Source: Shinisaurus crocodilurus (Eukaryota; Chordata; Lepidosauria; Squamata; Shinisauridae). Taken from it: a stretch of 64,000 nt of DNA. The notes below the pieces were generated by a model that was given only the letters and a program-made list of their open reading frames with translations, did no database searches and had not been told where the DNA came from. Both the position numbers and the translations under genes were made by a program. The stretch lies in the NCBI GenBank assembly GCA_021292165.1, contig CM037880.1, forward strand, positions 28,914,232-28,978,231. The letters run 5' to 3'. Within the stretch, counting starts at the first letter, position 1. Each line of letters opens with the position of its first letter. Below are positions 54,350-64,000 of this stretch, in pieces.

Positions 54350-56830
54350 TGGTGTAGTAGAGCCAGGGCTCACTGGGGCCAGCGCTTATTATTAGCAGGG
54401 ATGCTGACATCATCTGTCAATGCCCTCAGATGCCCCATGTTCCCTCTGGGCTTAGCTGCAATCCTCACAGTAGCTGGGGGGGGGGGATGAATTTTCCCAG
54501 CAACAATATATTGTTCCCTGCTGTATCGGAAATTATTTTGGGGTGGCTTGGTCTTAAATGGGCAATTAAGATGCAATAGCTTTACAAAAGACCTGCTCCT
54601 GATGAAAACTGCTAGGACTGGTTTGTTGATATGGGTCAAGACAGCTGCCTGGATTTTAATACTCTCCTTGGGGGCATGGCTGTGGGGACTGTCATGAATG
54701 ATGACTGCCTGCACGTCAAAATTTACCATTATACCACTGTTGCTGTTAACACTTTCCTAACTCTTCCCTCACTCCATTGCTTCCCCAAAGCTCTCCTTAA
54801 GCTACTAGTAGCCTTGTAGTGCATGTGTGTGTGTTTGTGTGTCTGAAGGAAGAAATATAGGTGTGATTCAGGTAACTATATTCCCCCCCCCCCGCCGCGG
54901 TGAGGCTAATAGCAGCATGGGAGGGATTTTGATCAGGAAGATGGCATGGGGAAAAGGCTTAAATATGTTCTCCCACAGTGCTGCTGCTACATTGATCAAT
55001 CTCAGACCTCCCCCCACAGGTGCCTGCTTTAAAGTTAACTAAACCGCTGAGAGATCAGATCATGGATCTCCCAGATTGTTACAGACAAAACTAGCATGAG
55101 ATTCTCTCTGCCGTCTGTTTTCTACCTCATTTCTCAATGTTTTGTTAATTGAAATTGATGGAGAAAGGGGGATCAATGAAGAGTTTTCAGGCAAACACAT
55201 TTGTATGTATTTGATGCCTTATTTTAAAGAACACAGATAACGGGAATGAATTATTTGGCACTATAACTGTTTTGCATTTCCTCCCCACTCATCTACACAT
55301 TTGGTTCAGTTGTTCTTACAGGCAGCTGAAAGTTACCTAGGTGTTACCTGGCCATATTGCTAACATCCATTGGATTAAAATTATGTTCCAGCTTTTGAAC
55401 AATTTTTTAGCATTTCGTATAAATTATGTCAGATCCCCTTCTGGGTTCCTGCCAGCTTCACAATGGTGAACAAACCACAATAGCCGGCACTGCTCATTCA
55501 AATCTAAACAGCTTACCACGTGCTAATTAAGAGAAACTCCACTCATCCATTTATATCTGCTTTGCAGACATAGATCCTGAGGCCAAGCTATATGTTAAAA
55601 ATGTTTTAACTAGAACTGGCTACATCTCTGTCATTAGAAAAAAGCAGCTAAGGAGTGTGTGTGCATGCATGTACAGAATATAGATAAAAACTGTGTCACT
55701 GGGGGTGGGTGGGTGTCCATTTCCCCCAAGCTACGGTACTTTCCTGTCAACTTTGTCCCAGCTGCTAATTTGTAGTAAATGGCACTTTCAGGGATGTTTT
55801 TGTTTGTAGGAAAATGATGCAGAAGGGAAAGGGTTAACTCCCTCCCAGGATCCTAATCCAGATCAGTGACCTGCTTTTTCTGAAGAATGAGAGATTCCCA
55901 GTTCAAAAGCATGTTAGTTAAGAAACTGTTTTAAACATACAATTTGGTCCTGGTTGTTTCACAAACCAAGAGCAGTTTATTGGCTTCTTTTATAGTTACA
56001 CCAACATAGGTTCAGCCAATGTGTTAGTTCGATGCAAAATTTTAAATCCAGATTTCTGAGAAACAGTCAGCCCATGATCTGAATACATCACATACAGTTG
56101 ACAAGATCAATAACCACTTAGGGGAGGGAACCCTAGCTCTGTAGTAGAGTGTATGGCTCACATCTGCAAAGTCCTAAGAATCTCCAGGAATAAGAATCTA
56201 GAAAAGTCCTTGGAAAACAAAATATTTCTGGGCAGGGCAGACAGTTCTGTGCACACCAGTGTACAAATCTAGGCAAGATTTGTTGTTATTTCTTTCTTCC
56301 CGACATGCTAACTTTCCAGGTACAGGGAGTTTTGGACATGAGGGAGTATACAAAAATGCACTCCCACTTTTACATTCTTACGTACAAGGGATACAGTCCA
56401 AGGAAGTCTGTGTCACATTTTACCCCCTCAGTATATAAAACACCTCTAATGGTAGGACCCATCTTAAGGTCTGCTAGATGGAGACTTAAGGCCTGCTAGA
56501 TGGAGATAGGAAAATCCTAAATCACACCGGATTTTGGAGAAGGCCTTCCCATCTTCTGAGGTGTCACACATATTAGCCAGCCCCGAAATTTCTTTGCTGT
56601 GGCATCCACTCTTTGGAAAAACTTGCCGCTTTGTGGAGGGTGTTGTTGTTGAGAACCAGAGTATAAGTGTAAAAAACAAATTGCTTTGGGTTCTCTTTTT
56701 CATGACCTGAGCCTTGAACTCAGAGAAGGAGAATGAGCTGGCTGAGCTCCTGGCCGAAGAGACAGGTGGAACAGATGCATCTTCTTCACTACATACAGTT
56801 TAGATGACAGGTTAAGACTTTTCTCTTCCA
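54350..56830. other. Unassigned intronic sequence, 55080-55600 low in repeats
   Basis: No transposon recognised between 55080 and 55600, where AT-rich unique sequence could be regulatory. 56130-56260 may be a worn tRNA-type SINE. No exon found. Confidence 0.3.
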
Positions 56831-56837
56831 GTGGGCA

Positions 56838-57260
56838 TTAAGAACATAAGAACAAAAGAAGAGCCCTGCTGGATCAGACCAAGGTCCATCTAGTTGAGTA
56901 TTCTGTTCACACAGTGGCCATCCAGCTGCCCATGGGAAACCCACAAGCAGGACAAGTGCAACAGCACCCTCCCACCCACGTTCCGCAGCAACTGGTGTAC
57001 ATAGGCATACTGCCTCTGATATTGCTGGTAGCATATAGCCATCAGGACTAGTAGCCATTGATAGCCTTCTCCTCCATGAATTGGTCTAATCTCCCTTTAT
57101 AGCCATCCAGATTGGTAGCATTCGCTACATCTTCTGGTACTGAATTCCATAGTTTAACTATGGGCTGTGTGAAGAACTATGTGCAGCGTGAAGCATATAG
57201 CCATCAGGACTAGTAGCCATTGATAGCCTTCTCCTCCATGAACTTGTCCATTTAATTTCT
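56838..57260 (-). mobile_element. CR1-type LINE 3' end with internal duplication
   Basis: Same family as 50348-51055, starting AGAACATAAGAAC (3' tail repeats) and GAGCCCTGCTGGATCAGACC. A segment from CATATAGCCATCAGGACTAG to CTCCTCCATGAA occurs twice (about 57028-57080 and 57197-57241). Confidence 0.72.
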
Positions 57261-57739
57261 AATCTGGTGCTCTCTTAAAATGGTTCTTTAATATTTTAAA
57301 CATTTTAATAACAATATTTTTTGCTTTAATATTTTGATATTTTCATTGTTGTAGTTATTGTTTTGCTTGTTATTTTATTGCTATTTTAGTTTTAAAAGAA
57401 TATTATTGTAACTGCTCACCCTTGCAGGCATTTGCCAGAACAGTGTTATACAGATAAATAAATGGACCAGGCTCATGATGCCAACCCATAGCCTGGATAA
57501 TCACAAGCACCTTCCCCTGAGCAGCCATGTGCCTCCTTCACCACCACGACAGCCCCAACTGTGCTGGTGTAGCGCCAGACTGGAGGACACCAAGTGGAGA
57601 AGAAGCACCCGTTTCCAGGCTAGCATTTGACCCTTCAAGAATCTCCATTCATTCACAGCAATCCCAGCTAATGGTAAGAAAATGTGTTAATCTTTTTTAA
57701 AAGTGGGAGGAGAGGGTCACCTTAGAGGGCATGAAGAAA

Positions 57740-58185
57740 GGTGTCCTGCAGGCACCATGTTGCCTACCCCTGTCTTGGTGATATTCATATTAGTGGTGGG
57801 TGGCCTGCCAGGGACCCAACCCACCTCTGGCTCAGTGGATGCTGCTGCTGTGCCCGCTGAGCCAAGCCAAAAGTGGACACGTGCCAAGCCGCTCGGCAAG
57901 CTTTCAGGTTCCTGGCAGGCCGCATTTTACATAGGAAATGGCATAAGATACGTTAAAAACAGTCGCAATTTGCGTAATTTGTGCAAATTTGTGCATTTTG
58001 GTATATCTTCTGGCATTTTCTACATAAAAAGCGGCCTGTCAGGAACCTGGAAGTCGCTTCCCTGGCTTGGCTCAGAAGAACACGAGTCGAGCCGGGGAAG
58101 CAGGTAGGTGGGACAGAGTTCGGGGCGTCAAGCCTGGCGAGTTCATCAGACTTCCACCCCCTGAATGAAATCCTCACACATCCCT
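57740..58185. mobile_element. Palindromic MITE with GC-rich flanks
   Basis: CAGGTTCCTGGCAGGCCGC (57906) and GCGGCCTGTCAGGAACCTGG (58031) are inverted arms; ends in CACATCCCTA. Same family as 58930-59315. Confidence 0.65.
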
Positions 58186-58189
58186 AATT

Positions 58190-58265
58190 CAGATTAGATT
58201 TCCGTAATGTGCTCTATGGGCTGCCCTTGGACAGTTTTTGCAAACTACAATGGATTCAGAATGTG
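58190..58265 (+). mobile_element. L2 LINE ORF2 fragment, short
   Basis: Plus-strand reading YGLPLDSFCKLQWIQNVATR fits the conserved L2 segment around LDYCN..GLP..LQ.iQN.AAR. Confidence 0.5.
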
Positions 58266-58929
58266 GCCACCAGGGATTATTGGGGGGGGGGGGGGAGAAG
58301 GTCGTTTCTTGAACACTTCTGAGGGTATGGCATTTAGAATGTTTACAAAAACCCCAAATCTTTGCGTGTTTGCTTGTAACCCATGCAAGGCCTTGACCCC
58401 TTCTGGGGTGAACACAGAAATGCTCATGCATCCCAAATGCAAGACAAAATGTTTGTTACAGAACCATATCCTGTAAAAAATACATACATTGGGACGAAAA
58501 ATCTTTGTGTGTCCCAATACTACATTCTGTTGTAATGATTATATTACAAAAGCAAGTTAGAAAGAGGGGAATAAGCAACTAAAGTGCGACTTATAATGTA
58601 TAATGACATGTTTAGAATGAGGTCTCAAGAATGTTAGCTGAATTATGGTATCATTTTAATAATGCCGACAATCCATCTTTTATCATCTTCCCTTCTGTTT
58701 TGTCACTTTCATAACTTTTGTCTGATGTATTGTGCATTAATTCATATTACAGTATACATTACATTATTCCTGGCAGCACAGACTGCATTTTGGATGCTCT
58801 CTATATAAAAAAAGTGGAAACATACTTTTTATTGCTAAGTGCCACATAAAACTATCCATCTGCTCGATTGATCGTGGAGTGCCTTCTGCACACATCCCTC
58901 TGCCTTCAGATGTGAGGCTAGTGGGGACA

Positions 58930-59315
58930 GCTAGGGGTGGGCGATCTACCCACCACCCGACTCGCTGGGTGCTCGGCGAGCGCTGCTACCGCACCAGGCC
59001 GAAAGTGAGTGCCAGCTGAGGTGTTCGCCAGACTTCTGGATTCCTACACTTTCTATGTAGAAAATGGTGCTAAAAGCACCTGCGAGTTGCATAACTTGCG
59101 CAAATAGCGGCCGCTTTTTACGTATCTTACACCATTTCCTACGTAAAAAGAGTACCGCCGGGAACCCAGAAGTCACTTCCCCGGCTTGGCTTGTGAGAAC
59201 GCAAGTCGAGCTGGGGAAGCAGGTAGGATGAATGGAGCTTGGGGTGGGGTGGGGTCGAGCCCGGCAAGTTTGCTAGACTTCCACCCCCCAATCGAGCTCC
59301 GCACACATCCATAAT
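58930..59315. mobile_element. Palindromic MITE, relative of 57740-58185
   Basis: AGGGGTGGGCGATCTACCC start; arms around GGATTCCTACACTTTCTATG and CCATTTCCTACGTAAAAAGA; GAAGCAGGTAGG and CGCACACATCC near the end as in the relative. Confidence 0.6.
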
Positions 59316-59319
59316 GGGA

Positions 59320-59480
59320 CACACAAGAGGGCATGCTCCATAGGATGTGGAATTCTCTGCCCAGGGAGATCCACTCAGTCCTCTTTTGGGTAGTGTTTAG
59401 GCACTCTCTGAAACAATGCTTGAGCAGGCTTTTGGTTTGGTTAGCTGATGGCATTTTATATACCAAGATGTTTATTTTTC
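59320..59480 (+). mobile_element. L2 LINE ORF2 C-terminal fragment
   Basis: Plus-strand reading contains MWNSLPREIHSVLF and FRHSLKQCLSRLL, as in the end of L2 ORF2. Confidence 0.55.
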
Positions 59481-59573
59481 TTCCAGGGAAGTAAATGGTA
59501 GCCATTCACACCTATGGGGAAACAAATCAAAAGCTGCTCTTGAGGACATTGTTTCAGTGAGCAGAAAACCTAC

Positions 59574-59924
59574 AGTGACTGGGTTCAGACAACATGATAA
59601 CCCACACTTAAGGGTTAAGTATGGGTTGAGTGTGGGTTGTCGTTGAACTGTGGATAGCTGTTGAACTGTGGGTTATTGTGTTGTCTGAACCCAGCTGCAT
59701 TAACAAGCCATGTTTTGTTAATCACAAACAACCCATGAAGAGAAACCATGGTTTGTTGTTGGTTTGTGAACTGTGGGTTGTTCACCATGGTTTGTTATCT
59801 TGGCTGGGTTCAGACAACACAATAACTCACAATTCAACAACAACCCACGGTTCAAGGACAACCTACACTCAACCCATACTCAACCCTTGAGTGTGGGTTA
59901 TCTTGTTGTCTGAACCCAGTCACT
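59574..59924. mobile_element. MITE with AGTGACTGGGTTCA ends
   Basis: Ends AGTGACTGGGTTCAGACAAC and GTTGTCTGAACCCAGTCACT. Two further internal ends (near 59680 and 59803) and repeated AACCCAC/GTGGGTT motifs suggest one copy nested in another or an extended foldback. Confidence 0.82.
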
Positions 59925-60869
59925 CTGTCCCTGAAAACAGCTGGTCTGTTCCATCACAAATTCCGTTGTCCCTACTAGGAGGCAGCCCAAGCAATGGGGC
60001 ACAGGGTAAGGCAACTAGGACAGTTGCTCCCTCCTCCACCACCCTACCTCTTCTATCTCATCACTACCCTTACTCCTCCCTCAACCTACATACATATTGT
60101 ACTAACTTCTTTTTGTACAGGGGGGGGGCAACATTTATCCTCACACCAATCTTGAGGATTTTCACCTGTGAAAACAGAAATGGATTCAAGCCTGGAGAAA
60201 GAAAATCCAAACACTCAGCAGCTGGGTGGACTATAACTCATTTTTCTTTTCTTGTGTATTATTATTTCATTATCAAGAGACGAGGGAAAAGCTGGCAATG
60301 CACAGTATTCAATGAACATTGGCTTTGGGTGGGGAGGGGGAGAGAAAAATCATATCATTCCTCAGAAAACAATGCTCAGGCAACTGTGCTAATGAAGGCT
60401 AAAGAAAGCTAGAGAGGGGGAGATTTTGCAATGGAATGCAAAACCCAGTGGGAGAATCATTCTACTGTTCCCGCACATGGCTGCCCCATCGATCGGTAAA
60501 CTTTGCTACTTCTAGTATGCTCCCATCATTTTATCAAAGTAGAAGCAATACACTATGATAAAACCAATATTACAGAAAACTCTAGTGGCTCAATGGTCTT
60601 TCGTTTGTTGATATCCGAATTCCCAATGCTGCAAGCATGTTTCATGGCTATGCAAAGCGACATGCTATCTAGAGTACTGTATAGATTGATAGGCAAAAGT
60701 ATTTGCTGAATGGCCTTTGATGGCTGGTGGCTACTCCAAACACATGGGACTGTGTTGCACAAACCCCACTGACCAGGGTTCTCAATAAGGATTCATCCAT
60801 AGGGGAGCTCAGATTATAATCCTCAATCAACACTGCCAGCAAAAGATGTGTGCAATTCCAGAATTTGGC
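59925..60869. other. Unassigned intronic sequence
   Basis: Unique; a G run at 60121-60127. Nothing coding supported. Confidence 0.3.
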
Positions 60870-60955
60870 CAGTGGCTCCCAACTTTGGTCAGGGGTAATG
60901 GGCTTTATTGTCCAACAACATCTGGAGGGCCACAAGTTGCCTATCCTGGTTATAT
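60870..60955. mobile_element. hAT MITE, degenerate
   Basis: GTGGCTCCCAACTTTGGTC ... CATCTGGAGGGCCACAAG and TTGCCTATCCTGG, the pattern of the 45190 family. Confidence 0.5.
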
Positions 60956-61883
60956 AGGAACTGTTGTGGTCTGTGGAAAAATTCAAAATATTTGGGTGAG
61001 ATGTTCAGATTATGTGGACTGATTTAGCTTGAGAAGGATGGGAACCACTGGGTTAAAGCACAGGATCAGCTGGTCCTTTCATTCAGATGAAATGATGTTT
61101 CCAATTCAAACGTGTAAAGTATGCATCTTTTTAAAGTGTGCACCCAAATGCACACTTATCCACTGTTGGCTTATGCATGAAACTGTGCATTTTTCCAAAA
61201 TGCACATTTTAAAAGAGCAGTTCCTCCCTAAAGTATGCATTTTGCAAATGAGCACTGCAGGCTTGGGCATGTGCAAACTTGGACCGCAAAATGGTTTGTG
61301 CTCAGGGTTTAACGAGGCCAGTTCTGGTCTTAAATGAATGGAAATGAAGTTCTCATATATCCCTACTTGGGAGACATGCAGTGTTAACACTTCTATTCAC
61401 ACACTACATGCTTTGAGAATAGTTAATCTGACTTTACCTTAGTTTGGATGAGTTTCATTTTTGCCATTATAGGGAACCAAAGAGGCCCACACATGCACAC
61501 AAAGTGCTTCTGCATGCATACTGGTGGTGTGTTGCTTTGGAGGGGGTTTTCTGGTGTGACCATTTTCCACTTCAAGTGGCTGCCCTTTATGTCTCATGAA
61601 ATGACACCCACAGCGTCCCCCGACCTTCGGCTGGTTTTTATTTTCTTCTGGAGAAGCACAGGGATTGGCAGCCCTTTGAATCCCAACTGCAGGCAATATT
61701 AATGCCAATTAAGGGTTGAGAATGGAATTAATCATTTGAGAGCTAATTAAGATAACCACTCATTTTGGAGCACTCAACCTGCAGAATTTGTAAGGTTACT
61801 GAACTGCACAGGCTTAGCAGATATTCTAGTTAGTTCCTTAGTTACCTCCTTTGCATGCAACTGAATAATTTGTCTTCCTAGGC

Positions 61884-62015
61884 CAGTGTTCTCCAACCTT
61901 GGGTCCCCAGATGTTTTTGGCCTACAACTCCCAGCATGCCCCAGCAGTACCTGGCTGGGGCATGCTGGGAGTTGTAGGCCAAAAGCATCTGGGGACCCAA
62001 GGTTGGAGAACACTG
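61884..62015. mobile_element. Palindromic hAT MITE
   Basis: 132 bp, same family as 42877-42982, with a longer loop containing CCCAGCAGTACCTGGCTGGG. Flanked by TCCTAGGC and GCCTAGGC (7 of 8 match). Confidence 0.9.
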
Positions 62016-62579
62016 GCCTAGGCCCTATCTACACTATAAATTTAGATCAGTTTTATCCCAGGTTACCTGGCACGCCTTCCCCCAAAGAAGCGTGGCAATT
62101 GTAGTTAGAAAGCCCTAGCTCTCAAAGAGTGACTGCTGAACAGTAAGCCTATTCTTAGGGGAGAAATTATATTATTAAAAAAAACTGCAGAATTTTCCAG
62201 CCACCTTGACTACTCCCATCTAACGCTGATCAGCCACATTGCTTGTTAATGCAGCCAGATAAACCATGTTCTTTAATCTGAGGGCCTATAAAGAAAGTAA
62301 TATGAAATATGCAGATAAGTTACTCCTGCTCACTATTTTAATTATGAAGAATCTTCCTAAGCAGATTCACCCAAGCAGTGATGCTTGTACAAATCTGGAC
62401 AGATCTAATTCTGCAGGGAAGGAGGGACAACTCATTACCCCAGTCCCATACAGTGATTCAGTTCAGATGTCACAGCCAAACCATGGGTTTTGTTGTCAAG
62501 AACATGCTGTGGATTTGTGTTCCCCCCCTCCCCATTTCTTCCTTTTTTGTATACTGATTCCTTCCTCCACTTCCTACTT

Positions 62580-62960
62580 CAGGGGTCCCCAACATTTTGG
62601 GGTCAATGGGCACATCTGCAATTCTGAGTGAGCATCATGCATGCTCTCATAAAATGTCTGCCAGGGGGAAGGGAGTTGCCCATTCATAAAATGGTAGGCA
62701 TGGCCAGACACAGAACACTCATTTCCTAGGAGCCAAACTGGTGAGACTAAAAGAAAAGCAACTTGTCCAAGAACCTAACTGCAAGGCAGATGTGGGGTCT
62801 GAGCTTCAAAATACAAAAGCATTCTTTTAAATCTAAAGGAAGATGGCACTGGAGGGAAGCACTTCATTTGTACTTGTAGGTCCCAGTTAATTTTTTTTTG
62901 TAATTAAAATAATCTTAATTAAAAAATCAGAAGGGGCAGGGAGCTTGGTGGGTGCCAAGA
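62580..62960 (+). mobile_element. Interspersed repeat, CACAAAATGGCTG family
   Basis: Starts CAGGGGTCCCCAACATTTTG, a hAT-like terminus; then GGGCACATCTGCAATTCTGA and ATAAAATGTCTGCCAGG, matching 4130-4400. Confidence 0.6.
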
Positions 62961-62979
62961 GCAGTTGGAAATCCCACTG

Positions 62980-63260
62980 CAACTTCATAGTAACCATAGA
63001 TTGTTGTGACACCTGAATCAGGCGAACTATGTTTATGGAGAACTATAGTTCACTTCCTTGTTCTTGGTAACCACAGTTTGCCATGATGTCCATATCAGGC
63101 ATAACTATGGTTACTGCTAAATCTAGTTTTTCTCAAACCAGAATAAGAAACTATGGTTTGAAGTGGGTTTCTATTTCTGACGCGAACTATGGTTAATGAT
63201 TAACCATAATTTGCCCAGTTCAGATGTCACCACAGATTATGGTTATGGAGAACAAGGAAA
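62980..63260. mobile_element. MITE rich in AACCATAGTT motifs
   Basis: Repeated AACCATAG/CTATGGTT motifs in both orientations (AACTATGGTTACTGC, AAACTATGGTTTGAAG, AACTATGGTTAATG). Ends not defined. The stretch 1080-1290 shares the motifs. Confidence 0.5.
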
Positions 63261-63773
63261 TAGAGATAACTGGAATGTGTGAGGGGAGCAGAGAAGAGGG
63301 AGCATGTCATCCCACAGCACACCTCCCAAGGCCAAACTTTGGCTTGGCTATGACATCAGAGCAGGACTGATGTCAAAGAAGCTGAGCGGGACAGAAGGAT
63401 GTCCCAAACAGAAAAAAATATTTTACATGAATAAATGCACACAGGTTTATTTATTTATTTTATTACATTTCAGTACAGTCTGAAGAGGAATAGCTCAATA
63501 GCTTCAGAAGTACAATCCCAAATGTTTCACTACAGATTGAACTACTGAGAGCCAAAGCAATTTTGGTGAGCAATTGTCTATCAGTCTAAAGATATATAAA
63601 CTTCAGCTTTACCTTCTACAGGATAGCTCTTAAGAAAGCAATGTCAGTATAAAGAGCCCCAGAGCCCTAACATTCATGTGTTTGACAGATGCATTTTTTA
63701 AAAATTGTCAAGTTATTTCAGGCCCATCTGGAATACTGTTTGTCCCCCACCTCCAAACTATGGTTATATGTTA

Positions 63774-63800
63774 CAGTGTGTGCGCGTGTGTGCGTGTGCG

Positions 63801-63830
<30 letters not shown>
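63774..63830. repeat. (GT/GC)n plus (ATCT)n microsatellite
   Basis: GTGTGTGCGCGTGTGTGCGT followed by seven ATCT units. Confidence 0.92.
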
Positions 63831-63832
<2 letters not shown>

Positions 63833-63837
63833 CTACA

Positions 63838-63995
63838 GCTTTAGCTGGAAATCAGGTTCCTTCCCATAATGATTTGGCTGCAGTGATTTATCCTACAGTA
63901 ACCTCTTGCTTGGACTACTGCAATGTGTTGAACATGGGGCTGCCTTTGAAGATTGTCCAGAAACTACAGCTGGTGCAAAACATGGCTTGAATGTT
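63838..63995 (+). mobile_element. L2 LINE ORF2 fragment at the window edge
   Basis: Reads AVIYPTVTSCLDYCNVLNMG then LPLKIVQKLQLVQNMA, the L2 RT segment also seen at 33900-33980 on the other strand. Runs to the right edge of the window. Confidence 0.75.
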
Positions 63996-64000
63996 TTAAC

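Noticed and set aside
57703..58107. 134-codon plus-strand open frame
   Set aside because: Covers a palindromic MITE with relatives at 58930; no domain.
63801..63830. CRISPR-like or other spaced repeats
   Set aside because: Plain ATCT microsatellite; no repeat-spacer structure anywhere in the window.

Overview
The window is vertebrate intronic DNA, most likely from a squamate reptile (lizard). The evidence is three protein-coding exons of a chordate gene with proper splice sites, set in about 63 kb of non-coding sequence packed with L2 and CR1 LINE debris, tRNA-derived SINEs, a 5S rRNA-derived SINE, many palindromic hAT-type MITEs and two LTR retrotransposons. No bacterial or viral gene organisation is present.

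Host gene: three exons on the minus strand (49294-49489, 31456-31654, 21029-21122) join in frame with matching splice phases and encode 161 whole codons plus two split codons of the sickle tail protein KIAA1217 (SKT), just before and inside its AIP3-like region. Transcription runs right to left. The introns between them are 17,639 and 10,333 bp. The flanking exons lie outside the window or were not recognised.

LTR elements: 5064-10246 is a young Ty3/gypsy element of the Gmr1-like type (protease, then integrase, then RT/RNase H) with a perfect 5-bp target duplication, nearly identical LTRs and long open gag and pol frames. Its pol lacks the catalytic core of reverse transcriptase. A solo LTR of the same family sits at 38427-38976 inside a CR1 fragment. 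25263-31296 is an old Ty1/copia-type provirus, disrupted by stops and by a 1.24-kb GC-rich foldback element. Its edge is only about 160 bp from the KIAA1217 exon. Both proviruses lie in the sense orientation of the host gene.

DNA transposons: besides many 100-450 bp palindromic MITEs, several with clear 8-bp duplications, there is a 902-bp hAT element with CpG-rich interior (39738-40639, perfect 8-bp duplication) and a 679-bp hAT element (34359-35037, perfect 8-bp duplication). A 109-bp piece of the 902-bp element's interior reappears at 41006-41114 between 18-bp direct repeats.

Retroposons: L2 fragments on both strands, CR1 3' ends on the minus strand, a LINE fragment ending in a zinc-finger motif, at least two tRNA-derived SINE families, and three copies of a SINE whose head is 5S rRNA and whose tail resembles CR1. 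The remaining sequence is intron with no gene that I can support. A few stretches (about 3060-3950, 16720-18110, 37560-38380, 55080-55600) look low in repeats and could hold conserved regulatory sequence.
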